A stretch of 20,696 bases of DNA from DAOUTW01 sp964523575 (GCA_964523575.1 CAZGAV010000072.1:1-20696); one strand, 5' to 3'; shown: positions 7,705 to 16,050, numbered from the stretch's first letter. Program-made: numbers and translations. Notes: generated by a model not told the origin, from the sequence alone.

Positions 7705-9405
7705 TCAGGAATTTCCTTCAGTCTGTTTGCGGATTTCAAGGCCATGCTTGGCTATTCGGTGCGAGTCAATCTGATGCCGTTTCAATACCAGTGAGGCAAC
7801 CTCGACGGCGGCCTCCCGCTCGGCGGGAATAACTTCATCGGCTCCGGCGGCCAGAATTGGCTCGATATCGAGCAAATAATGAGTTCGCACCGCTATGTGG
7901 AGTTTTGAAGAAAGTTTCCGGGCAACCTGCACCGCCAGTTCCGCCGCACCCGGATCGTTGATAAGGAGAACCAATTCCCCGGCCTGTTCCGCCCCCAGCT
8001 TCAAGAGCACGTCCTGATTGGTGACGTCGCCGAAATATGCACAAGCGCCTTCCCGAGAGGCCATTCTAACGTTTTCCACACTCAAATCCACGACGACATG
8101 CGATACCCCATAGTCTGTGAGGGCTTTGGAAAGCATTCTGCCGGCGAATCCATACCCCCCAATGATGACATGGTCGCGCATTTTGCAAACCGTATCGGCC
8201 GCATCCTCGACCATCTCCACTTCGAGCAATCGTCTCAGGCGAGGTAGCTTGCCCAGTCCGGCGGCCAGACGGGGACCGAATGACATGGCGAAAGGAGTCA
8301 CGAACATGGATAGAATGGCCGCCGAAAGCAGACTGCTTTCCAGTATCTGGTCGATAAGGCCGCGGCCCTGCACGGCAAACAGGAGGACAAAAGCGAATTC
8401 CCCGATCTGGGCCAGAGCCACTGCCGTCATCAGGCTGACTCTTATCGTCATACGTAACAGCTTGGCAGTGATGAAAACGATCAAAGCTTTGCCGACCAGG
8501 ACAGCGATCAAAATCGCCACAACCAGCACCGCGTTTTCCATGATGAGCGAAGGCACCAGCAACATCCCGATGGTTACAAAAAATAAGCTGGCGAACACTT
8601 CCCTGAAAGCAATCAGGTCGGCCAGCGCCTGATGCCGATATTCGCTTCCGGCCACGACTAACCCCGCCAGAAAAGCCCCGATGGCAAGAGAAGCTCCTGA
8701 ACTGGTAATCAACCAGGCAGTGCCGATGCATATCAGGAAGACGGAGATTATGAATAATTGCCTTTGACGGGTCCGGGCGACGAGATTCAGGATTCGGGGA
8801 ACGATGAGAAGTGCCGCCAGAAGGACGGCCGCAATGATGATTAGGGCCCGCAACATCGTGAACCAATAGACTTCGCTCGTGACACTCGTCCCCACCAAAA
8901 TCGGCACCGCCAGCATCATCGGGACAACGCTGAAATCCTGAAAAACCAGTATCCCGAGGATTAAGCGCCCATGAGGCGCATCGATTTCACCTCGCTGTTG
9001 CAAGCCCCGCATGACGATGGCCGTACTCGACAAAGCCACCAAAAAACCGATAAACAAAGCCGATTTTCCGGGGATATCAAAAATTCGCGCAATAGAGTAA
9101 ACGATGACAATACTCAATCCGACCTGCAGGATGCCGCCGGTGATAATCAGTTTCCACAGGCGCCTGAGTTTTTCGAGTGACAGTTCAAGGCCGATTCCGA
9201 AAAGGAGTAATGCGACCCCAAACTCGGCCAGAACTTCGACCTGATGGACATCATTGATGAAGGCGAAGCCGTGCGGCCCGACAAGGACGCCGGACAGGAT
9301 AAACCCGGCTATAGCAGGAAGCCTCAGTTTATGGAAGGCCGTGACGATGACCACTCCGAAACCGAGGATGATCACCAGATCCCGCAAATAAACCAGTTCA
9401 CTCAT
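7705..9405 (-). CDS. Cation:proton antiporter, CPA2 (KefB/KefC-like) with RCK/TrkA-N domain
   Basis: 566 residues. Residues 1 to about 385 hold 12-13 hydrophobic helices with CPA2 signatures: LRLPAIAGFILSGVLVGPHG, LLFGIGLELSLEKLRRL and ILVFQDFSVVPMM. From about residue 408 a cytoplasmic TrkA-N/RCK Rossmann domain follows (HVIIGGYGFAGRML, then AYFGDVTNQDVL), which in this family binds NAD(H) or another nucleotide and gates transport. No separate TrkA-C domain follows, so the protein is slightly shorter than KefC. The likely role is K+ or Na+ exchange for protons at the inner membrane. AGGGT directly abuts the ATG, a poorly spaced ribosome site. A candidate promoter lies at 9450-9478. Confidence 0.92.
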   Translation of the reverse strand: MSELVYLRDLVIILGFGVVIVTAFHKLRLPAIAGFILSGVLVGPHGFAFINDVHQVEVLAEFGVALLLFGIGLELSLEKLRRLWKLIITGGILQVGLSIVIVYSIARIFDIPGKSALFIGFLVALSSTAIVMRGLQQRGEIDAPHGRLILGILVFQDFSVVPMMLAVPILVGTSVTSEVYWFTMLRALIIIAAVLLAALLIVPRILNLVARTRQRQLFIISVFLICIGTAWLITSSGASLAIGAFLAGLVVAGSEYRHQALADLIAFREVFASLFFVTIGMLLVPSLIMENAVLVVAILIAVLVGKALIVFITAKLLRMTIRVSLMTAVALAQIGEFAFVLLFAVQGRGLIDQILESSLLSAAILSMFVTPFAMSFGPRLAAGLGKLPRLRRLLEVEMVEDAADTVCKMRDHVIIGGYGFAGRMLSKALTDYGVSHVVVDLSVENVRMASREGACAYFGDVTNQDVLLKLGAEQAGELVLLINDPGAAELAVQVARKLSSKLHIAVRTHYLLDIEPILAAGADEVIPAEREAAVEVASLVLKRHQIDSHRIAKHGLEIRKQTEGNS

Positions 9406-9449
9406 ACCCTGAAAACTCTCTTTGCTCTCATGAATATCGCTTTCAACCT

Positions 9450-9478
9450 AAAATAAATGCTTCGGGGCATGGAATCAA
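9450..9478 (-). promoter_or_regulatory. Candidate sigma-70 promoter for the antiporter gene
   Basis: On the minus strand, TTGATT (9478-9473) and TATTTT (9455-9450) are separated by 17 bases, 45 bases upstream of the antiporter ATG. Each box matches the consensus at four of six bases, so the call is tentative. Confidence 0.35.
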
Positions 9479-9527
9479 ACTCAAAAAACTGATTGATGTC
9501 GGGGCTGGCTGGAAATGTCCCCAGGCG

Positions 9528-10001
9528 CTACGCCTTGCCAAGAAATGATGTGTGGAGCGGGGTTATTCCAAGTTTTTTGTACAGCCTGATGGCCGATTCG
9601 TTGCCGACGGCTGTGAAGAAAGTATAATACTTCACCCCATGTTGGCGGAAATAGAGTTTCGCTTCCTCCATAATTCGGGTTCCAATCCCCCGGCGCCGGT
9701 ATTCTTCGGCCACCATAAGAGCCGATATGCTACCGACTTTTTTGATTTTATAAAATGCCGGCTGATCGCGTATGACCACCGAAGCGTAACCGACTATTTC
9801 ATCTGCGACCACAGCGATGATGGTGGTGCTGTGGTCCGATTCGAGGGACTGCAGAAACCGGCCGGAAATGTCTTTATCAGTCAGGTTATCGGTATCGAAA
9901 AACTCCTCATGATGTTTTTCATATTCGGCAAAGAACGCTTTGCACAGAGAAAGCACCGTCGCGAGGTCATCCTCCTGCCGCAACTGCCTTATGGTTATCA
10001 T
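9528..10001 (-). CDS. GNAT-family N-acetyltransferase
   Basis: 157 residues from the ATG at 10001, starting MITIRQLRQEDD as GNAT domains typically do. A longer in-frame start at 10121 would add 40 residues unlike the fold and is disfavoured. The acetyl-CoA site is EEYRRRGIGTRIMEEA (R-R-x-G-I-G), followed by YYTFFTAVGNESAIRLYKKLG, the usual beta-5/alpha-4 end. It transfers an acetyl group from acetyl-CoA to an amine on an unknown small molecule or protein. The ribosome site is weak (GATGAG just before the ATG). It lies 131 bp after the DUF362 gene and 122 bp before the antiporter gene, all on the minus strand. Confidence 0.85.
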   Translation of the reverse strand: MITIRQLRQEDDLATVLSLCKAFFAEYEKHHEEFFDTDNLTDKDISGRFLQSLESDHSTTIIAVVADEIVGYASVVIRDQPAFYKIKKVGSISALMVAEEYRRRGIGTRIMEEAKLYFRQHGVKYYTFFTAVGNESAIRLYKKLGITPLHTSFLGKA

Positions 10002-10132
10002 CTCATCTTTCAATTTAAAAAATGGCCTATGTATGGTTTCTGCCTTCCCTGCCGTTTTCGTTGCCTCAAAATATGATCCGATTCGGCCGGGATCAATAGA
10101 AATATTGACATGCGTTCGCAATCAATACCCGG

Positions 10133-11095
10133 CTATGGCGTTGCAGTCAATTCTCTGTAGCCCGCTTTGAGGTAATCGATTTCCCCCAGACCCTGCTCGG
10201 CCGCCAGGACGACATGGCCGATTTCGCGGCCCGATCGGCCCAGAAATCCACTGGCCCGCGAATCGGCGGCCACCTGATCGGTCGCGCAGATGACGGCGTT
10301 GCAAATCCGAACATCATCAAAGGAACCGCCTCCGGGACCGTGGCGCATAAGGACACGGGTGGCGTCGATAACTGTCAACGTCGGCTGAAAATATGCCGCC
10401 AGATCGACGATGGCCTGATCCAACCGAGCATGAAGGCGGTCGCGAATACCTCCGACCGCTCCAAAAAAGTTCTTCATCGAAGCCGTACCTGCCACCAGCC
10501 CATGATGTTTCGCTATCGGCATATTGATCAGACGATCGACCTCAAAAATATACTTCAGGACCGGCCAGTCGCCGATAAACTTCCCCTTCAGATCATCCTC
10601 GAGAAAGTCGCTATGATCGAGGAAAAGAACCCGGCCGCCGTTCTGTTCGACGGCCTTCTTGATTCCCGAAAAGGAAAACGTCCGCTCCGGACTCTCGGAG
10701 CCGTAATCGGTCACCAAGATTTCGGCGGCGCCGGCCAGGCGACACTGGCGTACCATTTCGCCGACCAGAACGGGGTTGGTGTTGACCGCCTGTTCGGGCA
10801 CCCGGTCCCAGGCTACATTCGGCTTGATAAGGACTCTGTCTCCATTTCCGATAAATCGCCTGATTCCGCCGATGGCATCGAGGACCGATGCGAGCGCCTG
10901 CGCATGATTCTCGTTATAGGCCAGGACGACTTTGGCCAGTCCAGGATCGGCGGCGACTCTGAAATCAGGCTTGGCGACGGTGGCCCTTCGAAACTCCCGT
11001 GCTTGGCAACCGATTTGAATCAATCCGGCTTCGCCGCCTACAATCGCCAGGGCCGCCGCCTGCCCGGCTTTTGCTAAAAATTCTCTTCTATCCAT
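10133..11095 (-). CDS. DUF362 protein with twin-arginine signal
   Basis: 320 residues. The N-terminus MDRREFLAKAGQAAALAIVGG is a classic Tat signal (RRxFL, then a hydrophobic alanine-rich stretch), so the protein is probably exported folded. The body matches DUF362: VLIKPNVAWDRVPEQAVNTN, ILVTDYGSE, INMPIAKHHGLVAGTASMKN, then VIDATRVLMRHGPGGG and IGHVVLAAEQGLGEIDY. Many DUF362 proteins carry a C-terminal ferredoxin pair; none is present here, as the few cysteines are isolated. The biochemical function of this family is not well established. A promoter is proposed at 11126-11154. No strong Shine-Dalgarno is seen. Confidence 0.85.
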   Translation of the reverse strand: MDRREFLAKAGQAAALAIVGGEAGLIQIGCQAREFRRATVAKPDFRVAADPGLAKVVLAYNENHAQALASVLDAIGGIRRFIGNGDRVLIKPNVAWDRVPEQAVNTNPVLVGEMVRQCRLAGAAEILVTDYGSESPERTFSFSGIKKAVEQNGGRVLFLDHSDFLEDDLKGKFIGDWPVLKYIFEVDRLINMPIAKHHGLVAGTASMKNFFGAVGGIRDRLHARLDQAIVDLAAYFQPTLTVIDATRVLMRHGPGGGSFDDVRICNAVICATDQVAADSRASGFLGRSGREIGHVVLAAEQGLGEIDYLKAGYRELTATP

Positions 11096-11125
11096 AATTG
11101 TGAAGTCTTAAAAAGGTTCTGTTAT

Positions 11126-11154
11126 AATATATGCCTGTTTGCGACGCACAGCAA
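11126..11154 (-). promoter_or_regulatory. Candidate promoter for the DUF362 gene
   Basis: On the minus strand, TATATT (11131-11126) lies 17 bases after a weak -35 TTGCTG (11154-11149). This would give a leader of about 25 nt before the ATG at 11095. The -10 is good and the -35 poor. Confidence 0.4.
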
Positions 11155-11256
11155 GGCCATAATAATTACAATAGAACGCCGGCCAAAGAGGGATGGACAT
11201 TGGCTGGCCGGGGACGAAACTTCGAGGCCTTCTTCCCGTAATTATTCAGAAAGATC

Positions 11257-11283
11257 TTTACGATGGTGGTGAAGTGCTATGAT
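11257..11283 (+). promoter_or_regulatory. Candidate extended -10 promoter for the plus-strand GNAT gene
   Basis: TGCTATGAT (11275-11283) is an extended -10 element. TTTACG lies 15 bases before the -10 hexamer. Transcription would start near 11290, leaving a leader of about 100 nt. The rest of the 11096-11388 divergent intergenic region shows an imperfect inverted pair, GCCGGCCA (11178-11185) and TGGCTGGC (11201-11208). Confidence 0.4.
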
Positions 11284-11388
11284 TTCCTAAACATATCTTC
11301 AGACCGATATTAAATAGCTTTTTCTGGGGGAAATTTCCGAAACGCGAAATAACCGGGTTATCCTGAAGTCCGGAAATGGAGGTATGTC

Positions 11389-12318
11389 ATGAAAACGACC
11401 ATGCGTCGATATTTAAAAGATGAGGACTACTGGAGCATTCGCCGCTTCCTGAGAGACATCCTTATCCTCAATAATAGAAAACAGGTCAGTTGGGATGTCG
11501 CTCGCTTCGATTACTGGCGCTGGCATGGAATATTGAACATGAAAGACGGCACCCTCGAAAACGATGTCTTCATCTGGGAGGAAGAAGGGGGCGACATCGC
11601 GGCCGTCCTTAACCGGGAAGCGCCGGGCAGTGTCTTCCTGCAAATCCATCCGAATTTCCTCACCGAGGAACTGGTAGCGGAAATGCTCTCGGTCGCCGAA
11701 CGGCATCTGACTGTCCCGACTGTTGATAATCAGATGACTCTTCATGTGTGGGCCGAAACGAATGACCATCAGTTTCAAAAGATCCTGAACCATCGAGGTT
11801 ATGAGGTGTCCCCAAATATTCTTTCCGAACATCAGAGGATGCGTGACTTGAACGAACCGATTCCTCAAGCACCGGTGGCCGAGGGCTATACCATCAAACC
11901 GATGGGCGATATCGATGATCACCCGGCCAGATGCTGCGTTTCATGGCGGGCTTTTCATCCCGATGAACCGGATGAAAATTTCGAGGACGGCTGGTATCAC
12001 AATGTCCAGAAGGCTCCCTTATATCGCCGCGACCTCGACCTGATCGCCGTCGCCCCGGAAGGAGAATTCGCCGCCTTCTGCACCATTTGGTTTGACGATT
12101 ACACGCGGACCGGGCTATTTGAACCCGTCGGCGCGGCGCCGGATCACCGGCGTCGCGGACTTAGCAAGGCTGTCCTGTCTGAGGGACTTATTCGTCTGAA
12201 ATGCTTGGGCGCCGATATCGCCTATGTCGGTTCGTATTCCGAACCGGCGCATGCCTTATATGCTTCCGCCGGATTCAAAACTTATCGCATTCTCGAACCC
12301 TGGACCAGGATATTATAG
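11389..12318 (+). CDS. GNAT-family N-acetyltransferase, two-lobed
   Basis: 309 residues. The start is secure: GGAGGT (11378-11383) sits 5 bases before the ATG. The C-terminal third (about 225-305) is a GNAT core: an AAFCTIWFD strand, the acetyl-CoA loop APDHRRRGLSKAVLSEGL, and ALYASAGFKTY near the end. The N-terminal half (about 1-140) starts MRRYLKDEDYWSIRRFLRD, resembling the beginning of a second, degenerate GNAT lobe with no clear acetyl-CoA loop. Tandem-GNAT proteins with one active lobe are known. The substrate cannot be told. It is transcribed divergently from the DUF362 gene and appears monocistronic. Confidence 0.82.
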   Translation: MKTTMRRYLKDEDYWSIRRFLRDILILNNRKQVSWDVARFDYWRWHGILNMKDGTLENDVFIWEEEGGDIAAVLNREAPGSVFLQIHPNFLTEELVAEMLSVAERHLTVPTVDNQMTLHVWAETNDHQFQKILNHRGYEVSPNILSEHQRMRDLNEPIPQAPVAEGYTIKPMGDIDDHPARCCVSWRAFHPDEPDENFEDGWYHNVQKAPLYRRDLDLIAVAPEGEFAAFCTIWFDDYTRTGLFEPVGAAPDHRRRGLSKAVLSEGLIRLKCLGADIAYVGSYSEPAHALYASAGFKTYRILEPWTRIL

Positions 12319-12334
12319 GGGCAAACCTTCGGCC

Positions 12335-12352
12335 TTTGAATCATTCGAATGA
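12335..12352. other. Near-perfect palindrome after the GNAT gene
   Basis: The 12-bp core TCATTCGAATGA (12341-12352) is perfectly palindromic. Flanking bases extend it to an 18-bp near-palindrome with one mismatch, on either side of the core. It lies just after the GNAT stop with no T-run, so an operator or a chance site is likelier than a terminator. Confidence 0.3.
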
Positions 12353-12514
12353 CTCCGGCCATAGACTCATTCTACCGGCTCGAAAGCCTTAGCCATAATT
12401 GGGTTTTCCGGGAAATTCATTATCTTCATATCGGGCAAGACCTTCACCCCGGCTTCCGGTTCCGGCTATAAAATTATTTAAAGTTTTCCAATTCGAATTC
12501 CGAATGCCAGTAAT

Positions 12515-12667
12515 ATGAAGAAGCTTCTGGTGACCATAATCACGATTTTCTGCAGCTGGCTGGGCTGGTGGATTGGCGACAAAATCGGTCTGATGACGGC
12601 CTTCCTACTGAGTATGGTCGGTACCGGGTTAGGTATGTATTTCGGCCGGCGTCTGGTAGAATTTTAG
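12515..12667 (+). CDS. 50-residue two-helix membrane protein
   Basis: A short frame starts MKKLLVTIITIFCSW and ends GMYFGRRLVEF before TAG. It has a first hydrophobic helix (about 3-20, with a WLGWWIG motif), a short turn (GDKIG) and a second glycine-rich helix (MTAFLLSMVGTGLG), then a positively charged RR tail. The pattern (GWW.G, GLMTAF, SMVGTGLG.Y.GRR) resembles small conserved membrane proteins found in many bacterial genomes, from memory rather than a search. Codon use looks like genuine coding DNA. The ribosome site is weak. TATAAA at 12467-12472 may be a -10 element. Function unknown. Confidence 0.65.
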   Translation: MKKLLVTIITIFCSWLGWWIGDKIGLMTAFLLSMVGTGLGMYFGRRLVEF

Positions 12668-13031
12668 CCATCCCTATACATCACGAACGTTACCTTCTAT
12701 CGACCGAAGACATTCTCATATCTAATATAAATCCGACGGCCATAATCCGCCTCACTTCATGCTCAGGAACTTTCATCTGCCGAATTCGTATATCCATTTA
12801 ATATTCATAAACGATGGAAAGGCCCGGGCAGGTGAACGCCTGTCCCCTCTCCTGAAACCTCTTTCTTTCAAATCAAATATATATCAACATGGACACGTAC
12901 AATCCATGATATTCTTAATGCTCTCCTGATATCTACCGGGCTTTACTTGTTGGTCGGGACCAATCAACGATTCCCGGGTAGTCAGAGACGCTTACTACAG
13001 TGCAAAATGTCAACTATAGAGGAGATATGAT
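12668..13031. other. Intergenic region before the cupin gene
   Basis: No credible gene is seen in these 364 bases. A 7-bp stem with one G-U pair, GGGCAGG/CCTGTCC (12826-12845), lies mid-region without a T-run. The palindrome at 12950-12963 is listed separately. No clear -35/-10 pair for the cupin gene was found. Confidence 0.5.
12950..12963. promoter_or_regulatory. Candidate operator upstream of the cupin gene
   Basis: TTGGTC-GG-GACCAA is a perfect 14-bp inverted repeat. It extends to TTG/CAA on each side if one base is bulged. It lies about 70 bases before the cupin ATG, a plausible spot for a repressor or activator site. Confidence 0.4.
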
Positions 13032-13403
13032 ATGAAATTACGCAAAGAAGAAATACCAATTGCTATGGATATGCAGGTCGCGACGTTTCGTGTCGCTGAA
13101 TGGAATGATATGGCAGTCGCTTATGTCAAACTGCAAGCAGGCGTAGATGCCACGCCGCTGCTGCAGGGATTGCCCGGTGACAAATGTCAGTGCCCGCACT
13201 GGGGCTATATGCTTGAAGGAGCCATTCACGTCCGTTACACTGACGGTAAAGAGGAAGTATGCCGGGCGGGTGAGATATTCTACTGGCCTGCCGGCCATAC
13301 CGTTTGGGTGGAGGAAGACACTTCTTTTATTGAATTTAGCCCTCAAAAGCAGTTGAAAGAGGTTTACGACCATATCGGCAATAAGTTGACTACTGCGCCC
13401 TGA
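13032..13403 (+). CDS. Small cupin-domain protein
   Basis: 123 residues. The ATG at 13032 follows AGGAG (13020-13024) with 7 bases of spacing; a closer ATG at 13027 meets a stop after two codons. The single beta-barrel has cupin features: CPHWGYMLEGAIHVRYTDG (motif 1, with the metal-ligand-like H and a glycine turn), then AGEIFYWPAGHTVWVEED (motif 2, the GxxxxxPxxxxH pattern) and SFIEFSP. Only some canonical metal ligands are evident, so metal binding is uncertain. Cupins of this size act as isomerases, dioxygenases or ligand sensors. It stands alone, convergent with typA, and may be controlled through the palindrome upstream. Confidence 0.8.
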   Translation: MKLRKEEIPIAMDMQVATFRVAEWNDMAVAYVKLQAGVDATPLLQGLPGDKCQCPHWGYMLEGAIHVRYTDGKEEVCRAGEIFYWPAGHTVWVEEDTSFIEFSPQKQLKEVYDHIGNKLTTAP

Positions 13404-13470
13404 CCACTGCTGTAGCGTTCGGCATCGCATCCCACTCATGTAACGCAGAAATAAGTGATACGAGAGGGAT

Positions 13471-13515
13471 AAAAATTAATCAAAAAATTAGAGGGCGGGC
13501 CGACTTGGCCCGCCC
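13471..13515 (-). terminator. Intrinsic terminator of typA
   Basis: A perfect 9-bp GC stem, GGGCGGGCC/GGCCCGCCC (13493-13501 and 13507-13515), has a 5-nt loop. Read on the minus strand it is followed by TCTAATTTTTTG and further T-rich sequence. It lies 77 bases past the typA stop. The plus-strand side has no T-run, so it serves typA only. Confidence 0.9.
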
Positions 13516-13592
13516 GATGCACTTATGAGAATAAAGACGATCGACTCCGGCCGGACCGGAGCCCTCACTTTACAAGATGTCCCGATTGACCC

Positions 13593-15506
13593 CTAGGCCG
13601 CTGGTCCCGATAGAAACGTTCTGGAGCTGTCATTCATGGCCAGCCGCTTCCTGACAGCGCGTCTCCGTTCGTCAATATCCAAAATGGCTTTTCTAATCCT
13701 AATCGCTTTAGGCGTCACCTCGACCAGTTCGTCCTCCCTGATCCACTCCATCGCCTGCTCCAGCGTCATTTTGCGGGGAACATCGAGGGTAACGGCCATG
13801 TCTTTGGTGGAGGACCGATGGTTAGTCAGGTGTTTCCTTTTGGTGGGATTGCAGGTTATGTCCATATCTCTGGAATTTTCACCGACAATCTGACCGGTAT
13901 ACACCTTTTCCATCGGTTCGATAAAGACGACCGTCCGCTCCTGCAGTCCCTCCAGGGCATAGGCTGTGGCCGTCCCGGTCTCGATGCTGATGACCGAACC
14001 TTTGGTTCCCGACAGTAGATCACCCCGCCACGGACGGAAACCGATAAACCGGGATGACATGATTCCGAGACCGCGGGTATCGGTCAGAAATTCCGACCGG
14101 TATCCGATCAGGCCCCGAGTCGGTATTTCAAATTCGATACGAATCGTATTCGTCCCGGCATTCTCCACCAGAGTCAACTCGCCTTTACGTTTGGCCAGCT
14201 TCTCAATGATGATTCCCTGGTGTTCTTCGGGAACATCGACGACGAGTTGTTCATGCGGTTCCAGCACATTACCGTGATCATCGAGCCGAGTAATGACTTC
14301 CGGGCGGGAGACGCAAAATTCGAGGCCCTCTCGCCGCATTTCCTCGATCAGGATGGCCAGGTGAAGTTCGCCGCGTCCCGAGACTTTTACGCCGTCCGGG
14401 CGGCCGATATCTTCCATTCGAAGGGCGACATTGACGCGAAGTTCATTTTCAAGACGTTCTTTTAACTGACGAAGCATAATCGCCGTGCCATCCTGCCCCG
14501 CGAAGGGTCCATTGTTGACCAAAAAGAACATCGACAGGGTGGGTTCTTCGATCTCGAGCGGCTTGAGGGCTTCATTGGGGTCCTCATTTTTAGAAAAGGT
14601 ATCGCCAATGCCGATTTCGGGGGGCCCGGCCAACCAGACAATATCGCCGGCGGAAATTTCTTCTGTGGCCATACGGGTCAACCCTCGGGTAATCCACAAA
14701 TGGATCCCCTTGGCTCTCGAAGAAGACACCAGTTCCCAGCCTTTACCCGGCGACAATGGATCTTTCATCTTCGTAACCAGGCGGGTAAAATCTTCGCCCT
14801 TTTTCAGACTACCCCGGAGAACCCGTCCACAACCGATTTGACCGATATAGTCACTCCAATCAAGAGAGCTGACCTGCATCAGGAAGTCACCCTCCTGATC
14901 GACCGGAGGCGGCGGTACCCCGTCAATTATCGTCTGAAAGAGTGGCGCCATGCCCGCCGGCTCGTCCTTGTCCAGATCATTGACAAACCATCCGTCCAGA
15001 CCGGAGCCATAGAGCACCGGGAAATGGGCCTGTTCGTCGGTGGCGCCCAATTCTATGAAGAGGTCAAAGGTCTTATTCAGGGCATAGTCCGGGCGGGCGT
15101 TCGGGCGGTCGACTTTGTTAATTATGACGATCGGCCGAAGTCCGAGCTTCAGGGCCCGCATAAGCACATAACGCGTCTGAGGCATCGGCCCTTCAAGGGC
15201 GTCAACCACAAGCAGAACCGAATCAACCATGGAGAGAACCCGTTCCACCTCGCCGGAAAAATCGGCATGGCCGGGCGTATCGATTATATTTATCAGGTAT
15301 TCATTCCATGAGACGGTGCAGTGTTTGGAACGAATCGTTATACCGCGTTCACGTTCCAATACATTGTTGTCCATTAACCGCTCGGCAACTTCCTGGTTTT
15401 CGCGGAAGGTTCGAGTCGCTTTGAATACCGAATCTATAAGAGTCGTTTTACCGTGATCGATATGGGCGATAATCGCCAGATTACGAATATGAGAAATGTC
15501 AGTCAT
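13593..15506 (-). CDS. typA: Ribosome-associated GTPase TypA/BipA
   Basis: 637 residues, slightly longer than the usual 605-620. The N-terminal GTPase domain has P-loop AHIDHGKTTLID (14-25), switch I RERGITIRSKH, switch II DTPGHADFSGEV and the guanine motif NKVDRPNARP. EF-G-like domains II, III and V follow, then the TypA-specific C-terminus (RGLIGYRSEFLTDTRG, TCNPTKRKHLTNHRSS, RKMTLEQAMEWI). TypA binds the 70S ribosome at the A-site region and supports 50S assembly and growth under cold or other stress. AAAGG lies 11 bases before the ATG. It is transcribed alone, with a good promoter about 140 bases upstream and an intrinsic terminator downstream. Confidence 0.97.
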   Translation of the reverse strand: MTDISHIRNLAIIAHIDHGKTTLIDSVFKATRTFRENQEVAERLMDNNVLERERGITIRSKHCTVSWNEYLINIIDTPGHADFSGEVERVLSMVDSVLLVVDALEGPMPQTRYVLMRALKLGLRPIVIINKVDRPNARPDYALNKTFDLFIELGATDEQAHFPVLYGSGLDGWFVNDLDKDEPAGMAPLFQTIIDGVPPPPVDQEGDFLMQVSSLDWSDYIGQIGCGRVLRGSLKKGEDFTRLVTKMKDPLSPGKGWELVSSSRAKGIHLWITRGLTRMATEEISAGDIVWLAGPPEIGIGDTFSKNEDPNEALKPLEIEEPTLSMFFLVNNGPFAGQDGTAIMLRQLKERLENELRVNVALRMEDIGRPDGVKVSGRGELHLAILIEEMRREGLEFCVSRPEVITRLDDHGNVLEPHEQLVVDVPEEHQGIIIEKLAKRKGELTLVENAGTNTIRIEFEIPTRGLIGYRSEFLTDTRGLGIMSSRFIGFRPWRGDLLSGTKGSVISIETGTATAYALEGLQERTVVFIEPMEKVYTGQIVGENSRDMDITCNPTKRKHLTNHRSSTKDMAVTLDVPRKMTLEQAMEWIREDELVEVTPKAIRIRKAILDIDERRRAVRKRLAMNDSSRTFLSGPAA

Positions 15507-15646
15507 CTATCAAATTACCTTTCATGTGCACATCAGCCGCGCGGCAATCTATCTCAACATAACCTGAGGGTTAAATTGTCGGGGGACAATCGCGCAGAAA
15601 AACCGAACAGAAATTCCCCTGTCCGGGTCAGCCTCAAAGCTCGACA

Positions 15647-15674
15647 AATATAGGGCTTAAAGCTATTATGTCAA
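15647..15674 (-). promoter_or_regulatory. Sigma-70 type promoter of typA
   Basis: On the minus strand, a perfect TTGACA (15674-15669) and TATATT (15652-15647) are separated by 16 bases. Transcription would begin near 15640, giving a leader of about 134 nt that contains the ATTGTC/GACAAT hairpin. Confidence 0.7.
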
Positions 15675-15909
15675 GGACCTTTTGTTGGGCCGTTGAACCG
15701 GCCTTTTCCGGCTCGGAGCCAAGCGACCCGCCCGCGGGAGTCGATTTTCTCCCCCCTTGTCGGGGCCTGAATCATGGCGGTCCCAATATCACTTTCCCAA
15801 ACTTCTGTCAGCCCCCGGATCGCAATCCGATCAGGCTACGCTAAAATCGACGTAATTCGCTGGAAGACAATAGAATGCATTTGTGGCGGTTGAGCTGTCG
15901 AGAGTCTCC

Positions 15910-15954
15910 TTTTCGAACCAGGGCCGACCCGGAAATCTCGTTCGAAACCTTTTT
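15910..15954 (+). terminator. Possible orphan terminator upstream of the kinase gene
   Basis: TTTCGAAC (15910-15917) and GTTCGAAA (15939-15946) form a perfect 8-bp stem around a 21-nt loop and are followed by CCTTTTTTG. No plus-strand gene is seen upstream, so it either ends an unannotated small transcript or is a regulatory fold. The long loop weakens the call. Confidence 0.3.
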
Positions 15955-16050
15955 TGAAATTTTTATTCATTGGTACGTAGATATAATTGACCCGTAATAT
16001 TAATATCTAAAAGCAGGTCGTGAATTGCACTTTTTCACAATGGAGTGAAT

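Larger units (their letters stand above)
15507..16050. other. Divergent intergenic region between typA and the kinase gene
   Basis: 544 bases without a credible gene. It holds the typA promoter (15647-15674) and, within the typA leader, a 16-bp inverted repeat ATTGTC-GGGG-GACAAT (15575-15590). A stem GGCCG/CGGCC followed by TTTT lies at 15688-15707, and a stem plus T-run at 15910-15954. A perfect TATAAT at 15982-15987 is close to the kinase gene but has no well-placed -35. Confidence 0.55.

Noticed and set aside
8066..8866. A 266-codon minus-strand frame inside the antiporter gene
   Set aside because: It is in another frame of the same strand, rich in Arg, Gly and Pro, and the antiporter frame is unambiguous.
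10214..11077. A 287-codon plus-strand frame
   Set aside because: It is antisense to the DUF362 gene, which has a Tat signal and family motifs; the plus frame has none.
11178..11217. Possible third copy of the hairpin repeat
   Set aside because: TTGGCTGGC and CGGGGACG are shared with the reverse complement of copy A, but spacing and flanks differ too much to claim a copy by eye.
15939..15950. tRNA T-loop-like GTTCGAA
   Set aside because: No cloverleaf can be drawn around it: there is no matching acceptor stem or anticodon arm.
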